In this document: in pieces, positions 55,060 through 64,000 of the stretch
Layout: each line of letters starts with the position of its first letter
Numbering within the stretch: the first letter of the stretch is position 1
NCBI RefSeq assembly: GCF_040115645.1
Contig: NW_027096022.1
Location: 496,001 to 560,000, forward strand
DNA length: 64,000 nucleotides
Direction of reading: 5' to 3'
Source: Euwallacea fornicatus
Lineage: Eukaryota; Arthropoda; Insecta; Coleoptera; Curculionidae
Notes under the pieces: model-generated
Database searches by the model: none
What the model was told of the DNA's origin: nothing
The model's input: only the letters and a program-made list of their open reading frames with translations
Position numbers and translations under genes: made by a program

Positions 55060-58000
55060 TCGACAAATGACGACCAAATGTTTTAAACAGAGTGTCAAAT
55101 TAATCAGCTCGACGAGATCTTTAAGATGACAAAACACATCATGATTGCATCTTGTTGAATTTCAGGGAAAAAAAGGACTTTATGTGCTCAAACACTCAAA
55201 ATGTGTGATTGTACTAACTTTGAAGCTCAATAACTTCGACAAATGACGACCAAATGTTTTAAACAGAGTGTCAAATTAATCAGCTCGACGAGATCTTTAA
55301 GATGACAAAACACATCATGATTGCATCTTGTTGAATTTCAGGGAAAAAAAGGACTTTATGTGCTCAAACACTCAAAATGTGTGATTGTTCTAAATTTGAA
55401 GCTCGAAAACTTCGACAAATGACGACCAAATGTCTTAAACAGAGTGTCAAATTAATCAACTCGACGAGATCTTTAAGATGACAAAACACATCATGATTGC
55501 ATCTTGTTGAATTTCCAAGAAAAATAGTACTTTATGTGCTCAAACACAAAAAATGTGTGATTGTTCTAAATTTGAAGCTCGATAACTTCGACAAATGACG
55601 ACCAAATGTCTTAAACAGAGTGTAAAATTAATCAGCTCGACGAGATCTTTAAGATGACAAAACACATCATGATTGCATCTTGTTGAATTTCCAAGAAAAA
55701 TAATGCTTTATGTGATCAAACACTCAAAATGTGTGATTGTTCTAAATTTAAAGCTCAATAACTTCGACAAATGACGACCAAATGTTTTAAACAGAGTGTC
55801 AAATTAATCAACTCGACGAGATCTTTAAGATGACAAAACACATCATGATTGCATCTTGTTGAATTTCCAAGAAAAATAGTACTTTATGTGCTCAAACACT
55901 CAAAATGTGTGATTGTTCTAAATTTGAAGCTCGAAAACTTCGACAAATGACGACCAAATGTCGTAAACAGAGTGTCAAATTAATCAACTCGATAAGATCT
56001 TTAAGATGACAAAACACGTCATGATTGCATTTTGTTGAATTTCAGAGAAAAATAGGACTTTATGTGCTCAAACACTCAAAATGTGTGATTGTTCTAAATT
56101 TGAAGCTCAATAACTTCGACAAATGACGACCAAATGTCTTAAACAGAGTGTCAAATTAATCAGCTCGACGAGATCTTTAAGATGACAAAACACATCATGA
56201 TTGCATCTTGTTGAATTTCCAAGAAAAATAATGCTTTATGTGATCAAACACTCAAAATGTGTGATTGTTCTAAATTTGAAGCTCAATAACGTCGACAAAT
56301 GACGACCAAATGTCTTAAACAGAGTGTCAAATTAATCAACTCGACGAGATCTTTAAGATGACAAAACACATCATGATTGCATCTTGTTGAATTTCCAAGA
56401 AAAATAATGCTTTATGTGATCAAACACTCAAAATGTGTGATTGTTCTAAATTTGAAGCTCAATAACTTCGACAAATGACGACCAAATGTCTTAAACAGAG
56501 TGTCAAATTAATCAGCTCGACGAGATCTTTAAGATGACAAGACACATCATGATTGCATCTTGTTGAATTTCAGGGAAAAAAAGGACTTTATGTGCTCAAA
56601 CACTCAAAATGTGTGATTGTTCTAAATTTGAAGCTCGAAAACTTCGACAAATGACGACCAAATGTCGTAAACAGAGTGTCAAATTAATCAACTCGATAAG
56701 ATCTTTAAGATGACAAAACACATCATGATTGCATCTTGTTGAATTTCCAAGAAAAATAGTACTTTATGTGCTCAAACACTCAAAGTGTGTGATTGTTCTA
56801 AATTTGGAGCTCGAAAACTTCGACAAATGACGACCAAATGTCTTCAACAGAGTGTCGAATTAATCAACTCGATAAGATCTTTAAGATGACAAAACACGTC
56901 ATGATTGCATCTTGTTGAATTTCAGAGAAAAATAGGACTTTATGTGCTCAAACACTCAAAATGTGTGATTGTTCTAAATTTGAAGCTCAATAACTTCGAC
57001 AAATGACGACCAAATGTGTTAAACAGAGTGTCAAATTAATCAGCTCGACGAGATCTTTAAGATGACAAAACACATCATGATTGCATCTTGTTGAATTTCC
57101 AAGAAAAATAATGCTTTATGTGCTCAAACACTCAAAATGTGTGATTGTACTAAATTTGAAGCTCAATAATGTCGACAAATGACGACCAAATGTTTTAAAC
57201 AGAGTGTCAAATTAATCAACTCGACGAGATCTTTAAGATGACAAGACACATCATGATTGCATCTTGTTGAATTTCAGGGAAAAAAAGGACTTTATGTGCT
57301 CAAACACTCAAAATGTGTGATTGTTCTAAATTTGAAGCTCGAAAACTTCGACAAATGACGACCAAATGTCGTAAACAGAATGTCAAATTAATCAACTCGA
57401 CGAGATCTTTAAGATGACAAAACACATCATAATTGCGTCTTGTTGAATTTCAAAAAAAAATAATGCTTTATGTGCTCAAACACTCAAAATGTGTGATTGT
57501 TCTAAATTTGAAGCTCAATAATGTCGACAAATGACGACCAAATGTTTTAAACAGAGTGTCAAATTAATCAACTCGATAAGATCTTTAAGATGACAAAACA
57601 CGTCATGATTGCATCTTGTTGAATTTCAGAGAAAAATAGGACTTTATGTGCTCAAACACTCAAAATGTGTGATTGTTCTAAATTTGAAGCTCGATAACTT
57701 CGACAAATGACGACCAAATGTCTTAAACAGAATGTCAAATTAATCAACTCGACGAGATCTTTAAGATGACAAAACACATCATAATTGCGTCTTGTTGAAT
57801 TTCAAAAAAAAATAATGCTTTATGTGCTCAAACACTCAAAATGTGTGATTGTTCTAAATTTGAAGCTCAATAACTTCGACAAATGACGACCAAATGTCTT
57901 AAACAGAGTGTCAAATTAATCAACTCGACGAGATCTTTAAGATGACAAAACACATCATGATTGCATCTTGTTGAATTTCCAAGAAAAATAGTACTTTATG

Positions 58001-58507
58001 TGCTCAAACACAAAAAATATGTGATTGTTCCAAATTTGAAGCTCGATAACTTCGACAAATGACGACCAAATGTCTTAAACAGAGTGTCAAATTAATCAGC
58101 TCGACGAGATCTTTAAGATGACAAAACACATCATGATTGCATCTTGTTGAATTTCCAAGAAAAATAATGCTTTATGTGCTCAAACACTCAAAATGTGTGA
58201 TTGTTCTAAATTTGAAGCTTGATAACTTCGACAAATGACGACCAAATGTCTTAAACAGAGTGTCAAATTAATCAACTCGACGAGATCTTTAAGATGACAA
58301 AACACATCATGATTGCATCTTGTTGAATTTCCAAGAAAAATAGTACTTTATGTGCTCAAACACAAAAAATGTGTGATTGTTCCAAATTTGAAGCTCGATA
58401 ACTTCGAAAAATGACGACCAAATGTCTTAAACAGAATGTCAAATTAATCAGCTCGACGAGATCTTTAAGATGACAAAACACATCATGATTGCATCTTGTT
58501 GAATTTC
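55060..58507 (+). repeat. Segmental duplication J, left copy (25-monomer offset)
   Basis: Matches 59,460-62,731 at exactly 4,400 bp up to 57,379, then at 4,224 bp from 57,548. The left copy holds one extra monomer, in the CATAATTGCG pair at 57,429 and 57,781. Shared rare markers are TGTACTAACTTTG (near 55,211/59,611), GACAAGACAC (56,536/60,936 and 57,239/61,639), AATGTGTTAAAC (near 57,014/61,414), CAATAATGTCGAC, AAAATATGTG and GAAGCTTGATAAC. Left-copy private bases include CAAAGTGTG (56,785) and TTCGAAAAATG (near 58,408). Confidence 0.9.
57429..57820 (+). repeat. Local variant: CATAATTGCGTCTTG with A9 tract
   Basis: Two monomers 352 bp apart carry CATAATTGCGTCTTG and TTTCAAAAAAAAATAATGC (a nine-base A-run). 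A third copy is at 62,005. A related monomer near 63,083 has the A-run but keeps CATGATTGCATC. This is a young sublineage confined to the right part of the window. Confidence 0.8.
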
Positions 58508-59459
58508 AGAGAAAAATAGGACTTTATGTGCTCAAACACTCAAAATGTGTGATTGTTCTAAATTTGAAGCTCAATAACTTCGACAAATGACGACCAAATG
58601 TCTTAAACAGAGTGTCAAATTAATCAACTCGACGAGATCTTTAAGATGACAAAACACATCATGATTGCATTTTGTTGAATTTCCAAGAAAAATAGTACTT
58701 TATGTGCTCAAACACAAAAAATGTGTGATTGTTCCAAATTTGAAGCTCGATAACTTCGACAAATGACGACCAAATGTCTTAAACAGAGTGTCAAATTAAT
58801 CAGCTCGACGAGATCTTTAAGATAACAAAACACATCATGATTGCGTCTTGTTGAATTTCCAAGAAAAATAATGCTTTATGTGATCAAACACTCAAAATGT
58901 GTGATTGTTCTAAATTTGAAGCTCAATAACGTCGACAAATGACGACCAAATGTTTTAAACAGAGTGTCAAATTAATCAACTCGACGAGATCTTTAAGATG
59001 ACAAAACACATCATGATTGCATCTTGTTGAATTTCCAAGAAAAACAGTACTTTATGTGCTCAAACACTCAAAATGTGTGATTGTTCTAAATTTGAAGCTC
59101 GAAAACTTCGACAAATGACGACCAAATGTCTTCAACAGAGTGTCGAATTAATCAACTCGATAAGATCTTTAAGATGACAAAACACGTCATGATTGCATCT
59201 TGTTGAATTTCAGAGAAAAATAGGGCTTTATGTGCTCAAACACTCAAAATGTGTGATTGTTCTAAATTTGAAACTCGAAAACTTCGACAAATGACGACCA
59301 AATGTCTTCAACAGAGTGTCGAATTAATCAACTCGATAAGATCTTTAAGATTTCAAAACACGTCATGATTGCATCTTGTTGAATTTCAGAGAAAAATAGG
59401 ACTTTATGTGCTCAAACACTCAAAATGTGTGATTGTTCTAAATTTGAAGCTCAATAACT

Positions 59460-62400
59460 TCGACAAATGACGACCAAATGTTTTAAACAGAGTGTCAAAT
59501 TAATCAGCTCGACGAGATCTTTAAGATGACAAAACACATCATGATTGCATCTTGTTGAATTTCAGGGAAAAAAAGGACTTTATGTGCTCAAACACTCAAA
59601 ATGTGTGATTGTACTAACTTTGAAGCTCAATAACTTCGACAAATGACGACCAAATGTTTTAAACAGAGTGTCAAATTAATCAGCTCGACGAGATCTTTAA
59701 GATGACAAAACACATCATGATTGCATCTTGTTGAATTTCAGGGAAAAAAAGGACTTTATGTGCTCAAACACTCAAAATGTGTGATTGTTCTAAATTTGAA
59801 GCTCGAAAACTTCGACAAATGACGACCAAATGTCTTAAACAGAGTGTCAAATTAATCAACTCGACGAGATCTTTAAGATGACAAAACACATCATGATTGC
59901 ATCTTGTTGAATTTCCAAGAAAAATAGTACTTTATGTGCTCAAACACAAAAAATGTGTGATTGTTCTAAATTTGAAGCTCGATAACTTCGACAAATGACG
60001 ACCAAATGTCTTAAACAGAGTGTAAAATTAATCAGCTCGACGAGATCTTTAAGATGACAAAACACATCATGATTGCATCTTGTTGAATTTCCAAGAAAAA
60101 TAATGCTTTATGTGATCAAACACTCAAAATGTGTGATTGTTCTAAATTTAAAGCTCAATAACTTCGACAAATGACGACCAAATGTTTTAAACAGAGTGTC
60201 AAATTAATCAACTCGACGAGATCTTTAAGATGACAAAACACATCATGATTGCATCTTGTTGAATTTCCAAGAAAAATAGTACTTTATGTGCTCAAACACT
60301 CAAAATGTGTGATTGTTCTAAATTTGAAGCTCGAAAACTTCGACAAATGACGACCAAATGTCGTAAACAGAGTGTCAAATTAATCAACTCGATAAGATCT
60401 TTAAGATGACAAAACACGTCATGATTGCATTTTGTTGAATTTCAGAGAAAAATAGGACTTTATGTGCTCAAACACTCAAAATGTGTGATTGTTCTAAATT
60501 TGAAGCTCAATAACTTCGACAAATGACGACCAAATGTCTTAAACAGAGTGTCAAATTAATCAGCTCGACGAGATCTTTAAGATGACAAAACACATCATGA
60601 TTGCATCTTGTTGAATTTCCAAGAAAAATAATGCTTTATGTGATCAAACACTCAAAATGTGTGATTGTTCTAAATTTGAAGCTCAATAACGTCGACAAAT
60701 GACGACCAAATGTCTTAAACAGAGTGTCAAATTAATCAACTCGACGAGATCTTTAAGATGACAAAACACATCATGATTGCATCTTGTTGAATTTCCAAGA
60801 AAAATAATGCTTTATGTGATCAAACACTCAAAATGTGTGATTGTTCTAAATTTGAAGCTCAATAACTTCGACAAATGACGACCAAATGTCTTAAACAGAG
60901 TGTCAAATTAATCAGCTCGACGAGATCTTTAAGATGACAAGACACATCATGATTGCATCTTGTTGAATTTCAGGGAAAAAAAGGACTTTATGTGCTCAAA
61001 CACTCAAAATGTGTGATTGTTCTAAATTTGAAGCTCGAAAACTTCGACAAATGACGACCAAATGTCGTAAACAGAGTGTCAAATTAATCAACTCGATAAG
61101 ATCTTTAAGATGACAAAACACATCATGATTGCATCTTGTTGAATTTCCAAGAAAAATAGTACTTTATGTGCTCAAACACTCAAAATGTGTGATTGTTCTA
61201 AATTTGGAGCTCGAAAACTTCGACAAATGACGACCAAATGTCTTCAACAGAGTGTCGAATTAATCAACTCGATAAGATCTTTAAGATGACAAAACACGTC
61301 ATGATTGCATCTTGTTGAATTTCAGAGAAAAATAGGACTTTATGTGCTCAAACACTCAAAATGTGTGATTGTTCTAAATTTGAAGCTCAATAACTTCGAC
61401 AAATGACGACCAAATGTGTTAAACAGAGTGTCAAATTAATCAGCTCGACGAGATCTTTAAGATGACAAAACACATCATGATTGCATCTTGTTGAATTTCC
61501 AAGAAAAATAATGCTTTATGTGCTCAAACACTCAAAATGTGTGATTGTACTAAATTTGAAGCTCAATAATGTCGACAAATGACGACCAAATGTTTTAAAC
61601 AGAGTGTCAAATTAATCAACTCGACGAGATCTTTAAGATGACAAGACACATCATGATTGCATCTTGTTGAATTTCAGGGAAAAAAAGGACTTTATGTGCT
61701 CAAACACTCAAAATGTGTGATTGTTCTAAATTTGAAGCTCGAAAACTTCGACAAATGACGACCAAATGTCGTAAACAGAGTGTCAAATTAATCAACTCGA
61801 TAAGATCTTTAAGATGACAAAACACGTCATGATTGCATCTTGTTGAATTTCAGAGAAAAATAGGACTTTATGTGCTCAAACACTCAAAATGTGTGATTGT
61901 TCTAAATTTGAAGCTCGATAACTTCGACAAATGACGACCAAATGTCTTAAACAGAATGTCAAATTAATCAACTCGACGAGATCTTTAAGATGACAAAACA
62001 CATCATAATTGCGTCTTGTTGAATTTCAAAAAAAAATAATGCTTTATGTGCTCAAACACTCAAAATGTGTGATTGTTCTAAATTTGAAGCTCAATAACTT
62101 CGACAAATGACGACCAAATGTCTTAAACAGAGTGTCAAATTAATCAACTCGACGAGATCTTTAAGATGACAAAACACATCATGATTGCATCTTGTTGAAT
62201 TTCCAAGAAAAATAGTACTTTATGTGCTCAAACACAAAAAATATGTGATTGTTCCAAATTTGAAGCTCGATAACTTCGACAAATGACGACCAAATGTCTT
62301 AAACAGAGTGTCAAATTAATCAGCTCGACGAGATCTTTAAGATGACAAAACACATCATGATTGCATCTTGTTGAATTTCCAAGAAAAATAATGCTTTATG

Positions 62401-62731
62401 TGCTCAAACACTCAAAATGTGTGATTGTTCTAAATTTGAAGCTTGATAACTTCGACAAATGACGACCAAATGTCTTAAACAGAGTGTCAAATTAATCAAC
62501 TCGACGAGATCTTTAAGATGACAAAACACATCATGATTGCATCTTGTTGAATTTCCAAGAAAAATAGTACTTTATGTGCTCAAACACAAAAAATGTGTGA
62601 TTGTTCCAAATTTGAAGCTCGATAACTTCGACAAATGACGACCAAATGTCTTAAACAGAATGTCAAATTAATCAGCTCGACGAGATCTTTAAGATGACAA
62701 AACACATCATGATTGCATCTTGTTGAATTTC
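59460..62731 (+). repeat. Segmental duplication J, right copy
   Basis: Partner of 55,060-58,507. Between the two copies lies about 0.95 kb with its own private marks, such as GATTTCAAAACACG near 59,350 and TAGGGCTTTATG near 59,221. The duplication is therefore not directly abutting. Confidence 0.9.
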
Positions 62732-63499
62732 CAAGAAAAATAGTACTTTATGTGCTCAATCACTCAAAATGTGTGATTGTTCTAAATTTGAAGCTCGAAA
62801 ACTTCGACAAATGACGACCAAATGTCTTAAACAGAATGTCAAATTAATCAACTCGACGAGATCTTTAAGATGGCAAAACACATCATGATTGCATCTTGTT
62901 GAATTTCAGAGAAAAATAGGACTTTATGTGCTCAAACACTCAAAATGTGTGATTGTTCTAAATTTGAAACTCGATAACTTCGACAAATGACGACCAAATG
63001 TCTTAAACAGAATGTTAAATTAATCAGCTCGACGAGATCTTTAAGATGACAAAACACATCATGATTGCATCTTGTTGAATTTCAAAAAAAAATAATGCTT
63101 TATGTGCTCAAACACTCAAAATGTGTGATTGTTCTAAATTTGAAGCTCGATAACTTCGACAAATGACGACCAAATGTCTTAAACAGAGAGTCAAACTAAT
63201 CAGCTCGACGAGATCTTTAAGATGACAAAACACATCATGATTGCATCTTGTTGAATTTCCAAGAAAAATAATGCTTTATGTGCTCAAACACTCAAAATGT
63301 GTGATTGTTCTAAATTTGATGTTCGATAACTTCGACAAATGACGACCAAATGTCTTAAACAGAGAGTCAAATTGATCAGCTCGACGAGATCTTTAAGATG
63401 ACAAAACACATCATGATTGCATCTTGTTGAATTTCCAAGAAAAACAGTACTTTATGTGCTCAAACACTCAAAATGTGTGATTGTTCTAAATTTGAAGCT

Positions 63500-63886
63500 C
63501 GAAAACTTCCACAAATGCAACCAAATGTCTTAAACAGAGTGTCAAATTAATCAGCTCGACGGGATCTTTAAGATGACAAAACACATCATGATTGCATCTT
63601 GTTGAATTTCCAAGAAAAATAGTACTTTATGTGCTCAATCACTCAAAATGTGTGATTGTTCTAAATTTGATGTTCGATAACTTCCACAAATGCAACCAAA
63701 TGTCTTAAACAGAGTGTCAAATTAATCAGCTCGACGAGATCTTTAAGATGACAAAACACATCATGATTGCGTCTTGTTGAATTTCAGAGAAAAATAGAAC
63801 CTTATGTGCTCAATCACTCAAAATGTGTGATTGTTCTAAATTTGATGTTCGATAACTTCCACAAATGCAACCAAATGTCTTAAACA
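63500..63886 (+). repeat. Right-edge cluster of divergent 175-bp monomers
   Basis: Three CTTCCACAAATGCAACC motifs occur in successive monomers (63,506, 63,681, 63,856; spacing 175 bp), with TTTGATGTTCGATAAC, GCTCAATCACTC, AATAGAACCTTATG and GACGGGATCT. Just upstream (63,187 and 63,363) two monomers have GAGAGTCAAA in place of GAGTGTCAAA. Divergence from the array majority is clearly higher here than anywhere else in the window. Confidence 0.88.
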
Positions 63887-64000
63887 GAGTGTCAAATTAA
63901 TCAGCTCGACGGGATCTTTAAGATGACAAAACACATCATGATTGCATCTTGTTGAATTTCCAAGAAAAATAGTACTTTATGTGCTCAAACACTCAAAATG
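63887..64000 (+). repeat. Right-edge partial monomer (114 bp)
   Basis: The array is still in register when the window stops. This partial monomer has GACGGGATCT, ACATCATG, CCAAGAAAAATAGTAC and CACTCAAAATG, so the satellite continues beyond 64,000. Confidence 0.95.

Larger units (their letters stand above)
1..64000 (+). repeat. Satellite DNA array, 176-bp monomer, 363 full copies
   Basis: The entire window is a head-to-tail tandem array with a period of 176 bp. The marker GAGTGTC recurs at 5, 181, 357, 533, 709 and so on to 63887, with every copy in the same orientation. The span 5-63886 equals 363 monomers minus 6 bp, and the eight single-base indels I found account for this. I saw no transposon, gene or unique spacer between monomers. 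The first monomer is about 32% G+C. TAA/TGA stops occur in all three forward frames (for example positions 16, 42 and 71 of the window) and reverse stops in all three reverse frames. A 176-bp period also shifts the frame at each repeat, so the array is non-coding. Nucleosome-sized AT-rich monomers in long homogeneous arrays are typical of centromeric or pericentromeric heterochromatin, which is my inferred role. I do not recognise the family by name. Confidence 0.98.

Noticed and set aside
1..64000. CRISPR array
   Set aside because: The repeats are 176 bp and directly abut, with no unique spacers between conserved short repeats. The variable sites are scattered substitutions.
1..64000. Protein-coding repeat gene (for example a repetitive surface protein)
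   Set aside because: 176 is not a multiple of three, and stop codons occur in all six frames within each monomer, so any open frame is short and arises by chance.
1..64000. Telomeric repeat or rDNA spacer
   Set aside because: No TTTAGGG/TTAGGG-type runs and no rRNA-like conserved sequence were seen. The period and composition do not fit either.
1..64000. Transposon insertion within the array
   Set aside because: Register is continuous across the window. The eight 1-bp indels account for the total length, leaving no room for an inserted element.
1..64000. Inverted array segments
   Set aside because: The + strand marker GAGTGTC and AGATCTTTAAGATG occur in every repeat in the same direction. 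I found no block in reverse complement.

Overview
The whole 64-kb window is one uninterrupted satellite DNA array. It is built from a 176-bp monomer repeated head to tail in a single orientation. I find no gene, RNA gene, transposon or unique spacer. Counting from the first GAGTGTC at position 5 to the last at 63887 gives 363 complete monomers, plus 4 bp of a monomer at the left edge and 114 bp at the right edge. The 63,882 bp between those points is only 6 bp short of 363 x 176. I can account for this with seven 1-bp losses and one 1-bp gain. The first monomer is about 32% G+C. Both strands carry stop codons in all three frames inside every monomer, so nothing here encodes a protein of any length. 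The array continues off both ends. ORGANISM: A long homogeneous array with a nucleosome-sized (176-bp), AT-rich monomer is typical of eukaryotic centromeric or pericentromeric heterochromatin. Many flowering plants have centromere monomers of about 165-180 bp, so a plant is my leading guess. I do not recognise this monomer as a named satellite, and an animal source cannot be excluded. LAYOUT: Monomers fall into a few recurring variants marked by linked positions: CAGCTCGACGAG or CAACTCGATAAG; ACATCATG or ACGTCATG; CCAAGAAAAATAATGC, CCAAGAAAAATAGTAC, CAGGGAAAAATAGG, CAGGGAAAAAAAGG or CAGAGAAAAATAGG; GTGATC or GTGCTC; CACTCAAAATG or CACAAAAAATG; CTCAATAACTTC, CTCAATAACGTCGAC, CTCGATAACTTC or CTCGAAAACTTC. 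They are not arranged as one regular higher-order repeat. Instead the array is a patchwork of recent segmental duplications whose offsets are almost exact multiples of 176 bp: 7 monomers (45.3-47.8 kb), 10 (16.8-20.4 kb), 14 and 21 (21.6-27.6 kb), 15 (31.0-35.4 kb), 16 (46.7-52.4 kb), 20 (36.6-43.4 kb), 25 (5.5-13.0 kb and again 55.1-62.7 kb) and 54 (19.4/28.9 kb). The copies compared differ by only a few bases over 1.3-3.5 kb. The last kilobase (from about 62.8 kb), and one monomer near 54.2 kb, carry the most divergent variants. These look like an older or more peripheral part of the array. HOW IT WORKS: The picture is a satellite evolving by in-register unequal exchange or replication-based expansion of blocks of 7-54 monomers. 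Single-monomer gains and losses occur inside the blocks; a chimeric monomer at 11.5 kb records one loss. Each monomer also contains several short dyad symmetries, a property reported for centromeric satellites lacking CENP-B boxes. Whether this array is the functional centromere cannot be decided from sequence alone.
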